A stretch of DNA of 64,000 nucleotides from JAILEN01 sp036723975. GTDB taxonomy: Bacteria > Bacillota > Clostridia > Lachnospirales > Lachnospiraceae. The position numbers and the translations under genes were made by a program. Position 1 is the first letter of the stretch. The number at the start of each line of letters is the position of its first letter. The notes under the pieces are model-generated. The model saw only the letters and a program-made list of their open reading frames with translations. It did not search any database and was not told the DNA's origin. This document shows, one piece after another, positions 51,644 to 59,500 of the stretch. The DNA lies in assembly GCA_036723975.1 (NCBI GenBank), contig DAIMGJ010000007.1:1-64000 (forward strand), written 5' to 3'.

Positions 51644-53731
51644 CTAGATTTCTTCTGTCAGTTTATTCTTGCGATGTTCCATCTCCTTTTCCTGAACATC
51701 GCTGGGTGCCTGCTGATAATTTAAAAACTCATAAGAGAACTCGCCTTCACCACCTGTCAGCGAGCGAAGCGCTGTTCCGTAACCAAACAACTGTGCATCC
51801 GGAATCTCCGCAACAATTTCCGTCTTTCCGCCATCAAGAGGATTCATACCCATCACCTTACTGTGACGCTTATTCAAGTCTCCCATAACGTCTCCGGTCT
51901 TATCATCCGGAATCACAACCTTTAATGTGGACACCGGCTCCAATAAAATTGGATTTGCTTCAAGGATTCCCTTCTTTAATGCCTGAATGGCAGCGGTTTT
52001 AAATGCCATTTCCGATGAGTCAACGGAATGGGCGCTACCATCATAGAGGTTCGCTTTAATTCCAACAACCGGATATGCCGCTAATGGTCCGGCCTTGCAG
52101 CCTTCTTCCAATCCCTTTTCCACTGCCGGGAAATAATTCTTCGGTACCGCACCGCCGACAACGGTTTGTGAAAACTCATATGGAACGTCCATGGTACCGA
52201 GTGGTTCAAACGTCATCTTTACATGTCCGTACTGACCATGGCCACCGGACTGTTTCTTGTACTTATACTCCACGTCACTCTTGCCCTTAATGGTTTCTTT
52301 ATAAGCAACTCTCGGACGCTTCAACTCGATTTCCACTTTGTATTTTTCTTTTAATTTCTCCGCAACCACTTCCAAATGGGAATCGGACAAACCATAAAGT
52401 AAGGTTTGATGGTTTTCTCCGTCGTTTACTACCTTTATGGTTAAATCTTCCTGGGCAATCTTCTGTAAACCGGCAGCCGCTTTTTCCTCGTCCCCTTTAT
52501 TGATCGGTTTGTAACGCATGCAGGTATATGGCGTCGGAATACCGGTTCTGATATATAAAATAGGATTCGCCTTTGTAGACAAAGAGTCTGTAGTCTGCGC
52601 CTTGGACAGTTTGCTTAAGGCTCCGATATCTCCGGCATGAAGTTCTTTGACTTCCTCCGTTTTGGCACCGCGAATCACATAAAGCTTACCGATTTTTTCT
52701 TCGACGTCACGGTGGTGATTCCACAATACATCATCTGTTTTAATAACCCCGGAATTTACTTTTATCAAAGAATACTTTCCAACAAAGGGGTCCACGATGG
52801 TTTTAAAAATATAGGCAGACTTTGGTTTGGAGAAATCATAATTTGCCTCAAACACATTGTTGGTAGTTGCATTGATTCCGGCGCATTCCCGCTTATCCGG
52901 AGACGGCAAATACTTTACCATATCCACCATCAAAGTATACATTCCGCGATTTAACGTATTCGAGCCCATCATAACCGGCACGATACTTCCGTCGGAAACA
53001 TTCACACGAAGAGCCTGACGAATCTCATCATCGGAGAATTCCTCTCCTCCAAAATAGCGATCCATGAATTCTTCAGAAGTCTCCGCAACAGATTCCATCA
53101 AGGCTTCACGATACCGGCTTAAATAATCCATAGAGTAATCCGGTACTTCCATTTTCTCAATACCGCCATCCGGTTTAAAACGCTTTGCTCTTTGCTGAAT
53201 TACGTTGACATATCCTACAAACTCCCCGTTTTCACGAATCGGCAAATGGAAGGGTGCAATCTTTTTCCCGTACAATCCCTGCAACTCTTCCACTATTTCA
53301 CGATAAGAAGCATCATCAATATCCATTCCCGTAACAAAAATCATGCGTGGGAGATTATATTTCTCACACTTCTCCCATGCTTTTCTGGTGCCGAAAGAAA
53401 CTCCGTCTTTTCCGGAGATTACAATAATGGCCGCATCAGCTGCGGTCAATGCTTCTTCAACCTCCCCCATAAAATCAATGGAACCGGGGGTATCCAAAAT
53501 GTTTAACTTGGTATCTTCCCAGAGAATGGGAACAACAGATGTTTGAATAGACAGCTTTCGCTTAATTTCACCTGCATCATAATCACTGATGGTGTTTCCG
53601 CTTTCCACGGAACCCGGACGTTCAACGAGCCCCGACAAGTACGCCATGGATTCAACCAAGGACGTTTTGCCGGAGCCCGAATGCCCCAATAACACAATGT
53701 TACGAATCTTGTCAGTAGTAAAAACCTTCAT
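51644..53731 (-). CDS. EF-G-like translation-factor GTPase with altered G motifs
   Basis: A 695-residue protein with all EF-G domains (G, II, III, IV, V), of the EF-G-2-like branch rather than canonical FusA. P-loop is GHSGSGKT (16-23). G3 reads DTPGSIDF (80-87), so the catalytic His of EF-G (DTPGHVDF) is Ser. G4 reads TGMD (134-137) where NKxD or TKxD is expected. Domain IV/V segments (YKKQSGGHGQYGHVKMTFEPL; SEMAFKTAAIQALKKGI) are well kept. GTP hydrolysis and guanine specificity may be weakened; it could still act on the ribosome. The frame opens at 53779; the ATG at 53731 gives the family start, with GGGGG about 10 nt upstream. It is followed by the Cas10-like gene. Confidence 0.88.
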   Translation of the reverse strand: MKVFTTDKIRNIVLLGHSGSGKTSLVESMAYLSGLVERPGSVESGNTISDYDAGEIKRKLSIQTSVVPILWEDTKLNILDTPGSIDFMGEVEEALTAADAAIIVISGKDGVSFGTRKAWEKCEKYNLPRMIFVTGMDIDDASYREIVEELQGLYGKKIAPFHLPIRENGEFVGYVNVIQQRAKRFKPDGGIEKMEVPDYSMDYLSRYREALMESVAETSEEFMDRYFGGEEFSDDEIRQALRVNVSDGSIVPVMMGSNTLNRGMYTLMVDMVKYLPSPDKRECAGINATTNNVFEANYDFSKPKSAYIFKTIVDPFVGKYSLIKVNSGVIKTDDVLWNHHRDVEEKIGKLYVIRGAKTEEVKELHAGDIGALSKLSKAQTTDSLSTKANPILYIRTGIPTPYTCMRYKPINKGDEEKAAAGLQKIAQEDLTIKVVNDGENHQTLLYGLSDSHLEVVAEKLKEKYKVEIELKRPRVAYKETIKGKSDVEYKYKKQSGGHGQYGHVKMTFEPLGTMDVPYEFSQTVVGGAVPKNYFPAVEKGLEEGCKAGPLAAYPVVGIKANLYDGSAHSVDSSEMAFKTAAIQALKKGILEANPILLEPVSTLKVVIPDDKTGDVMGDLNKRHSKVMGMNPLDGGKTEIVAEIPDAQLFGYGTALRSLTGGEGEFSYEFLNYQQAPSDVQEKEMEHRKNKLTEEI

Positions 53732-53937
53732 GCTAAAACCCCCGTTTCCTAGGCTTTGTGTCCTAATAACCCCCAACACATAAGCCTATATTAATTCTGT
53801 TAATTTAATTTTACTCAATTAACTTTCAGAAAACAACGAAAAATATCTATTTTTATCTAAATTTATTTTTGCTTCTCTTATTCTTTTAAAAACAGTGGAA
53901 ATACGATAAAATAAGGAAAGATTTGGAGGAAAAAAGA

Positions 53938-55035
53938 TTGGAATTTAACAACATTGGATTTATCGGCTTAGGATTAATTGGGGGTTCTATCGCAAAAGCC
54001 ATTCGCGAAACCTATCCGAACACAAAGATTTTCGCACATACATCCCATATTGAAACTATAAAAAATGCATATACATCCGGCGTCATTGACAACAAGGACT
54101 TTTTGCCCTTGTCTGATTTTGGTGCCTTGGATGTGATTTTCTTATGCTCTCCCGTAAAGGTAAATCTTTCCTACCTTGAGGAATTAAAGCCTTTCTTACG
54201 TGAGACTACCATTCTTACGGATGTGGGCAGCGTTAAGGGCGATATCCATAAAAAAATTGCGGCACTCGGACTGGATTCTCAATTTATCGGCGGTCATCCC
54301 ATGACCGGTTCCGAAAAAATCGGATTTTCCTATTCAGATGCTGCACTTTTAGAAAATGCATATTACATTCTTACAAAAAACGAATCTACAGATGCTTCTT
54401 TGTTAAATGATTTTCAAAATATGATTGCATCCCTTGGGGCCCTTCCATTGGTTTTAACGCCAACCGAGCATGACTTTGCCACCGCAGCCATTTCACATCT
54501 GCCCCACGTCATCAGTGCGTCACTGGTAAATCTTGTAAAAGACAATGATGAAAACAATATTTTAAAAACCATAGCTGCAGGTGGATTTAAAGATATCACC
54601 CGTATTTCATCCTCTTCCCCTGTGATGTGGCAGAATATATGTATTGAAAACAAAGATGAAATCAAAAAATTGATTGGACTATATAAAGATGAATTAAACT
54701 CTTTTGAAAAGATATTGGAGCAAAACGAGTTTCATAAACTTCTGGATAAGTTTTCTTCCGCAAAGGACTTTCGCGATTCGCTTCCGGTTCGAAAAGCTTC
54801 TTTATTACCACAAACCTTCGAATGCTTTGTGGACATTCCCGACGAAACCGGTGTAATCGCACAAGTTGCTGTATTGCTTGCAAAACATTCCATCAGTATG
54901 CAAAATATCGGCATCGTAAATAACCGTGAATTCGAAGAAGGTGCCCTGCATATCGAATTAAAAACCCGGCAGGATTTGGATGCTACCATTGCACTCTTAA
55001 GAGAAAACGATTATCACATTCATATACGAAACTAA
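53938..55035 (+). CDS. tyrA: Prephenate dehydrogenase with ACT domain
   Basis: A 365-residue enzyme of tyrosine synthesis (prephenate to 4-hydroxyphenylpyruvate). Seen: Rossmann GFIGLGLIGGSIAKAI, LTDVGSVKGDI, the catalytic His segment FIGGHPMTGSEKIG, and a C-terminal ACT domain (about residues 295-365, IPDETGVIAQVAVLLAKHSISMQNIGIVNNRE) for feedback by tyrosine. The start is TTG at 53938 with GGAGG 7 nt upstream; a second in-frame TTG at 53923 is less likely. It is followed by aroA after 36 bp in one transcript, divergent from the EF-G-like gene. Confidence 0.93.
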   Translation: MEFNNIGFIGLGLIGGSIAKAIRETYPNTKIFAHTSHIETIKNAYTSGVIDNKDFLPLSDFGALDVIFLCSPVKVNLSYLEELKPFLRETTILTDVGSVKGDIHKKIAALGLDSQFIGGHPMTGSEKIGFSYSDAALLENAYYILTKNESTDASLLNDFQNMIASLGALPLVLTPTEHDFATAAISHLPHVISASLVNLVKDNDENNILKTIAAGGFKDITRISSSSPVMWQNICIENKDEIKKLIGLYKDELNSFEKILEQNEFHKLLDKFSSAKDFRDSLPVRKASLLPQTFECFVDIPDETGVIAQVAVLLAKHSISMQNIGIVNNREFEEGALHIELKTRQDLDATIALLRENDYHIHIRN

Positions 55036-55071
55036 CATCTTAAATTCCTGATTGAATAAGAGGAAAATGAT

Positions 55072-56370
55072 ATGGAAATAAAGAAAGTCGAAAGATTAAA
55101 AGGTGAAATCACTGTTCCCGGAGACAAATCCATCTCTCACAGAAGCATTATGTTTGGTGCTCTTGCAAAGGGCATTACAGAAATTGATGGTTTCTTGGAT
55201 GGTGAGGACTGCAATTCTACCATTGACTGCTTCCGCGCCCTGGGAATTGAAATTGAAAAGAAAGACACCCGTATCAAAGTATACGGCAAAGGGCTACACG
55301 GACTTTGCGCACCGTCCTTCGCATTAAACTGTGGAAACAGCGGTACAACCACCAGACTCATTAGCGGAATCCTATCCGGACAAACCTTTAAAAGCAAATT
55401 AATCGGTGACGACTCTTTGCAGTCCCGTCCCATGAAGCGCATTATAACACCGCTCTCCCAAATGGGTGCCGATCTTTCTTCCGAAAAAGGAAACGACTGT
55501 GTCCCTCTTCTCATTCGTCCGGCAGCAAACGGACTACGCGGCATTGCTTATGAATCTCCGGTTGCCTCCGCTCAGGTTAAGTCTGCCATTTTGTTAGCAG
55601 GTCTTTATGCAAAAGGCATTACCTCCGTAACCGAACCCGCAGTATCAAGAAACCATACAGAACTGATGCTCTCCGCTTTCGGAGCCGATATTACCTGCGC
55701 CGGAAAAACTTCCACCATTATTCCCGGAAATGAACTTAACGGTCAAAAAATTATTGTACCGGGGGATATTTCTTCTGCCGCATACTATATTGCAGCCGGT
55801 CTTTTGGTTCCGAACAGTGAAATTATGATTCGAAATGTTAATATAAATCCAACCCGTGCAGGCATTTTGGAGGTATGCGATATGATGGGGGCAAATATGA
55901 CGTATGAGAATGTGCGAACCGTTTCCGGTGAAAAAGTATGTGACCTGTTTGTCTCATCATCTGATTTAAGCGGATGCACTATCGAAGGGAATTTGATTCC
56001 AACCTTAATCGATGAAATCCCGATTATCGCTGTTATGGCTGCCTGTGCAGACGGAGAAACCATCATCAAAGATGCAGCGGAACTAAAAGTAAAAGAGTCC
56101 GACCGCATCCGAACCGTAACAGAAAACTTATCCGCCATGGGCTGTGATATTACTCCAACTAAAGACGGCATGATTATCCGCGGGCAAAAGAACCGACTGG
56201 GTTCATCCGCACTTTACGGTACCGAAATCAAAACCTATATGGATCACCGCATCGCCATGGCCTTTACCATTGCAGGGCTGGTAGCCGAAGGCGTAACAAC
56301 CCTCGACCATCCGGAATGTGTTTCCATCTCCTATCCCACATTTTTCGATACATTAAAATCATTGCAATAA
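55072..56370 (+). CDS. aroA: 3-phosphoshikimate 1-carboxyvinyltransferase (EPSP synthase)
   Basis: A 432-residue shikimate-pathway enzyme joining phosphoenolpyruvate to shikimate-3-phosphate. Seen: PGDKSISHRSIMFGALA, NCGNSGTTTRLISGIL, DDSLQSRPMKRIITPL, SAQVKSAILLAGLYA, and the C-terminal DHRIAMAFTIAGL. The GNSGTT loop has Ala-free spacing typical of glyphosate-tolerant class II enzymes, though class cannot be fixed by eye. AGAGG precedes the ATG; terminator at 56374..56405. Confidence 0.95.
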   Translation: MEIKKVERLKGEITVPGDKSISHRSIMFGALAKGITEIDGFLDGEDCNSTIDCFRALGIEIEKKDTRIKVYGKGLHGLCAPSFALNCGNSGTTTRLISGILSGQTFKSKLIGDDSLQSRPMKRIITPLSQMGADLSSEKGNDCVPLLIRPAANGLRGIAYESPVASAQVKSAILLAGLYAKGITSVTEPAVSRNHTELMLSAFGADITCAGKTSTIIPGNELNGQKIIVPGDISSAAYYIAAGLLVPNSEIMIRNVNINPTRAGILEVCDMMGANMTYENVRTVSGEKVCDLFVSSSDLSGCTIEGNLIPTLIDEIPIIAVMAACADGETIIKDAAELKVKESDRIRTVTENLSAMGCDITPTKDGMIIRGQKNRLGSSALYGTEIKTYMDHRIAMAFTIAGLVAEGVTTLDHPECVSISYPTFFDTLKSLQ

Positions 56371-56373
56371 GAA

Positions 56374-56405
56374 AAGGCAGAGAATTTAATCTCTGCCTTA
56401 CTTTT
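56374..56405 (+). terminator. Terminator of tyrA-aroA
   Basis: AAGGCAGAGA (56374-56383) pairs perfectly with TCTCTGCCTT (56390-56399), followed by the T-rich ACTTTT. It sits 4 bp past the aroA stop and just before the 3' end of the convergent tRNA gene. Confidence 0.85.
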
Positions 56406-56410
56406 ATTCA

Positions 56411-56483
56411 TGGAGTATACGGGAGTCGAACCCGTGGCCTTTACAATGCGAATGTAACGCGCTCCCAACTGCGCCAATACCCC
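56411..56483 (-). tRNA. tRNA-Ala (anticodon CGC)
   Basis: A complete 73-nt cloverleaf on the minus strand. Acceptor stem GGGGTAT with ATACTCC including the G3-U70 pair that marks alanine tRNAs; D stem GCGC/GCGC; anticodon stem TTACA/TGTAA with loop TTCGCAT, anticodon CGC; T stem ACGGG/CCCGT with loop TTCGACT; discriminator A. The 3' CCA is not encoded (TGA follows the A73). It reads GCG codons. Confidence 0.95.
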
Positions 56484-56516
56484 AAATATGTTTTTACACC
56501 AATGCCATATACCTTT

Positions 56517-56936
56517 CTATTTTAAATCCCCAGGTTCTCGCCAGTTATCGAGATTTAAATTATCTATGTCTATAAAATCTTTTGTGTTATCAGTAATAAG
56601 TGTATATCCTCTTGATCTGGCATGTGCAGCAATCATCTTATCTCTATCTTGATTTTGCTTATCTTTTTTCTTTTGTCTCAGTTCCGCAAGAAGCTGTCCA
56701 AAATGTACGGCTGCCTTCGTATCAAAATCAATAATCGGAATTCCAGCTAAAATCTTATTAATAGCCTCTCTGTTTCTCTCCGGATATTTGCTGTTTAAAA
56801 TCCCATATTCCAATTCTGCATATGTCACAACAGAAATACAAACATCATGTCCAATATGTTCCGCAAGTGTCGAAGCACATTTTGAATCAGGATGACGCAA
56901 ACAAAAGATTAGTATATTCGTGTCAAGCATATACAT
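56517..56936 (-). CDS. vapC: PIN-domain toxin, VapC family
   Basis: A 139-residue PIN ribonuclease. The acidic metal-binding residues are present: D5 in MLDTN, E41 in AELEYG, D97/D99 in NQDRDKMIAAHA, and D116 in ITDN. VapC toxins cut tRNA or rRNA when their antitoxin is degraded. The gene starts 2 bp after the antitoxin stop, with GGAG inside the antitoxin end. No frameshift or missing residue is seen, so it should be functional. Confidence 0.93.
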   Translation of the reverse strand: MYMLDTNILIFCLRHPDSKCASTLAEHIGHDVCISVVTYAELEYGILNSKYPERNREAINKILAGIPIIDFDTKAAVHFGQLLAELRQKKKDKQNQDRDKMIAAHARSRGYTLITDNTKDFIDIDNLNLDNWREPGDLK

Positions 56937-56938
56937 AA

Positions 56939-57184
56939 TTACAACTCCGCCCTAAAATTTGACACTTCCTCCGGTCTACCATCTTCCAAAAAATCATCTG
57001 AAAGCATAGATAGCCCGGTATAAAAAGCGTCTTTTAATGAAGACTTTGGAGTAATTACAAGGGAATCTCCCACTCTATTGATAATTACTTCTGTATCGTC
57101 AAACTGATATTCTTTTGGAATTCGAATCGCCTGACTGCGTCCGGACATAAATGGTTTGGTCGTGTGTAATGCACTTGTACCCAT
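56939..57184 (-). CDS. vapB: AbrB-type antitoxin, VapB/VagC family
   Basis: An 81-residue protein with the swapped-hairpin AbrB/MazE DNA-binding motif FMSGRSQAIRIPKEYQF in its N-terminal half, ending with an acidic C-terminal part (DDFLEDGRPEEVSNFRAEL) that should bind and block the toxin. AGGAGG precedes the ATG. With VapC it should repress its own promoter through the palindrome at 57212..57227. Confidence 0.93.
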   Translation of the reverse strand: MGTSALHTTKPFMSGRSQAIRIPKEYQFDDTEVIINRVGDSLVITPKSSLKDAFYTGLSMLSDDFLEDGRPEEVSNFRAEL

Positions 57185-57208
57185 AAAGACTACCTCCTTT
57201 ATAACCTA

Positions 57209-57237
57209 ATAATATACCGTGGTATATCACATGTCAA
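57209..57237 (-). promoter_or_regulatory. vapBC promoter
   Basis: Minus strand consensus TTGACA (57232-57237), 17-bp spacer, TATTAT (57209-57214), about 25 bp upstream of the antitoxin ATG. Confidence 0.8.
57212..57227. promoter_or_regulatory. Operator palindrome within the vapBC promoter
   Basis: ATATACC (57212-57218), GT, GGTATAT (57221-57227): a perfect inverted repeat that overlaps the -10 box and fills most of the spacer. This is the expected place for autorepression by the VapBC complex. Confidence 0.75.
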
Positions 57238-57321
57238 TCTACAAAGAATTAAGGTCATCAATATATGCTAAAGTAAGTAATAACATACTAATCGTTAAAT
57301 AATAGTAGCGAGGACAATATC

Positions 57322-57356
57322 AGTGTTTGGCGTGGATGTCATCCTTAACACTACGC
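57322..57356. other. Alternative-pairing hairpin upstream of the vapBC promoter
   Basis: AGTGTT (57322-57327) can pair with AACACT (57347-57352) around GGAT/ATCC (57334-57337 with 57341-57344); alternatively GCGT (57330-57333) can pair with ACGC (57353-57356). It lies just past the stop of the Gx transporter gene and may end that transcript, but no T run follows. The rest of the 57238-57366 stretch shows nothing I can name. Confidence 0.4.
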
Positions 57357-57366
57357 TTAAAAATAC

Positions 57367-57873
57367 TTAGTTCTTTGGGAGACGCTTTAAAATCTCTGCG
57401 CTTAGGATTCCGATAATCACTCCTGCAACAGTTCCTATAACAAGTAAAAACGGAAGGTAATAAATCAGCGCACCGGTTTCTAGTACAAATGCCGCCACGA
57501 TAATCTGACCCATATTATGTCCCACTCCGCCGGAAACAGAAATCCCCACAAGAGAAAACTTCTTCGTTTTCTTTAGGAGAATCATGATAATAAAACTTAG
57601 GATTCCTCCTGCAAAACTGTATAACAGCGAAAAGGTATTTCCAAAGGTAAATCCCACAAGAAGAATACGAATCATGTTAATGATAAAGGCATCCCGCTTT
57701 CCGAAGCGTTCCAAAGCAACCAAAACCACCAAATTGGTTAGTCCAAGCTTTGCTCCGGGAATTGCCACAAACACCGGAATCAGGCTTTCGATATAGCTTA
57801 GAACAAAGGCCAAGGCTATAAGGAGTCCGTAAAACGCAATCTTCTTTTTTATATCCTTATTTGCTGACTGCAT
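57367..57873 (-). CDS. Gx transporter family protein (heptaprenyl diphosphate synthase component I-like)
   Basis: A 168-residue membrane protein with five to six hydrophobic segments, of the family (PF07456) named Hpre_diP_synt_I but now usually called Gx transporter. Seen: FVAIPGAKLGLTNLVVLVAL and GGVGHNMGQIIVAAFVLETG. It resembles S components of ECF transporters, so a vitamin-transport role is possible but unproven. The frame is open to a TTG at 57897; the ATG at 57873 with AGGGGAAG upstream is preferred. It overlaps the NusG-II gene by 17 bp. Confidence 0.82.
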   Translation of the reverse strand: MQSANKDIKKKIAFYGLLIALAFVLSYIESLIPVFVAIPGAKLGLTNLVVLVALERFGKRDAFIINMIRILLVGFTFGNTFSLLYSFAGGILSFIIMILLKKTKKFSLVGISVSGGVGHNMGQIIVAAFVLETGALIYYLPFLLVIGTVAGVIIGILSAEILKRLPKN

Positions 57874-58222
57874 CAACTTCCCCTTCTCCTTCTCCAACTA
57901 CCTCGATTACGATTCTATGCGGAAGACAAACAATCGTCTCTCCTACCTTAGATATCTTCCCCTGTTTTACACACAGTTTATCCGGGCAATCCGCCTCTAA
58001 AAGATACGCCACACCGTCCTCAATGATTAGGGTATTGTATCCGCCGTCATATCCGATTAATTCGTAGGTACCCTCGTCTTTCAAGGAATATTCTGCCACC
58101 CGCGTAGAGTCTACCGATACAACCACTGAATTTCCATCTTCATTTAATGCTTTTCCCATAAATAAACTTATGGCAGCTATCGTTAAAATAACTGCCACAA
58201 GTACCATATCCGCTTTTTTCAA
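57857..58222 (-). CDS. NusG domain II-containing protein
   Basis: A 121-residue protein with one N-terminal membrane helix (about residues 6-24) followed by an extracytoplasmic NusG-II beta domain; EADCPDKLCVKQGKISKVGETIVCLPHRIVIEV is the family signature. It is found next to Gx transporter genes in Firmicutes and is unrelated in role to the NusG transcription factor. The start is TTG at 58222 with AGAGG 6 nt upstream. Function unknown. The run of Glu/Gly at the C-terminus comes from the ribosome site of the overlapping next gene. Confidence 0.85.
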   Translation of the reverse strand: MKKADMVLVAVILTIAAISLFMGKALNEDGNSVVVSVDSTRVAEYSLKDEGTYELIGYDGGYNTLIIEDGVAYLLEADCPDKLCVKQGKISKVGETIVCLPHRIVIEVVGEGEGEVDAVSK

Positions 58223-58234
58223 AAGATACCTCTT

Positions 58235-59446
58235 TTATAAACTGGTTCGTACAATCTTCGGTTTATAACCGCCTTTGTCTAATGCCTCTAAAATCTGTTC
58301 TTTATGTTCTTTTCCAAATGCCTCCAATGTAATACGAAGTTCCACCTCCACATTACGATTGGTAGAAACAAACTGGTTATGTTCCAGCTTAATTACATTT
58401 CCCTGAACATCCGCAATGGTCTGAGAAACTGCTGCAAGCTGTCCCGGCTTATCCGGCAATAAAACAGAAACGGTAAAAATACGGTCTCTAAAAATAAGTC
58501 CCTGCTGCACCACTGATGACATGGTAATCACATCCATGTTTCCGCCGGATAAAATACATACAACATTTTTATCCTTTGCGTCTAATTTTTGTGCTGCCGC
58601 AAAGGTAAGAAGACCGGAATTTTCCACAATCATCTTATGGTTTTCTACCATATCAAGGAAGGCTCCGATCAACTCATCATCATCTACGGTAACGATGTCA
58701 TCCAGATTTTTCTGTAAATACGGGAAAATATTCTTTCCCGGGGTTTTTACCGCAGTACCGTCTGCAATAGTGTTTGCAGAAGGAAGGGTCACCACTTCCC
58801 CCTTTTCCAAAGATGCCTTTAAACAAGCTGCACCGGTGGGTTCCACACCAATTACTTTAATTTTAGGATTAATGAGTTTTGCCAGGGTAGATACACCACA
58901 GGCAAGACCGCCACCGCCAACAGGAACTAGAATATAGTCCACCAAAGGCAATTCTTTGATAATCTCCATACCAACGGTTCCCTGACCGGTAGCTACCGCC
59001 AAGTCATCAAAGGGATGGATAAAGGTAAGGCCCTTTTCCTCTGCCAGTTTTAGAGCATATTCACAGGCTTCATCATAGACATCCCCCACCAAAACCACTT
59101 CGGCACCGTAGCTTTTGGTACGATTAATCTTAATCAGTGGTGTATTGGTCGGCATAACAATGGTTGCCTTTACACCATATTTCTGTGCCGCATATGCCAC
59201 GCCCTGTGCATGGTTTCCTGCGGAAGCAGTGATCAAGCCTCGTGCTCTTTCTTCATCGGACAACGTGGAAATCTTATAATAAGCTCCACGAAGCTTATAG
59301 GCACCGGTAAACTGCATGTTTTCCGGTTTTAAATATACATTTGCACCGGTCTTTTGGCTCAAAAAATCACTGTAAATAAGCTTTGTTTCCAAACGTACCT
59401 TATCTACAACCGAACAAGCCTCATCAAAATCTTTTTTCTCTAACAT
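58235..59446 (-). CDS. ilvA: Threonine ammonia-lyase (threonine dehydratase)
   Basis: A 403-residue PLP enzyme making 2-oxobutanoate from threonine. Seen: PLP Lys in FTGAYKLRGAYYKI, SAGNHAQGVAYAA, the PLP phosphate loop VPVGGGGLACGV, and a C-terminal ACT domain (about residues 325-403; VSVLLPDKPGQLAAVSQTIADVQGNVIKLEHNQ). The single short ACT domain is of the TdcB-with-ACT or catabolic type rather than the long IlvA type, so it could serve isoleucine synthesis or threonine breakdown. AAGGA precedes the ATG. Confidence 0.92.
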   Translation of the reverse strand: MLEKKDFDEACSVVDKVRLETKLIYSDFLSQKTGANVYLKPENMQFTGAYKLRGAYYKISTLSDEERARGLITASAGNHAQGVAYAAQKYGVKATIVMPTNTPLIKINRTKSYGAEVVLVGDVYDEACEYALKLAEEKGLTFIHPFDDLAVATGQGTVGMEIIKELPLVDYILVPVGGGGLACGVSTLAKLINPKIKVIGVEPTGAACLKASLEKGEVVTLPSANTIADGTAVKTPGKNIFPYLQKNLDDIVTVDDDELIGAFLDMVENHKMIVENSGLLTFAAAQKLDAKDKNVVCILSGGNMDVITMSSVVQQGLIFRDRIFTVSVLLPDKPGQLAAVSQTIADVQGNVIKLEHNQFVSTNRNVEVELRITLEAFGKEHKEQILEALDKGGYKPKIVRTSL

Positions 59447-59500
59447 CTTTTTTCCTTCTTTCCTTCACGTTTTTATGGATACGCGAATCCATATGCGGAA

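Noticed and set aside
56411..57237. Genomic island or prophage remnant integrated at tRNA-Ala
   Set aside because: The toxin-antitoxin genes lie on the 5' side of the tRNA, no integrase is present and no copy of the tRNA 3' end was found nearby.
59475..59492. Terminator between ilvA and ftsY
   Set aside because: ATGGAT and ATCCAT form a hairpin, but on the transcribed minus strand it is followed by A, not T; the T run is on the wrong side.
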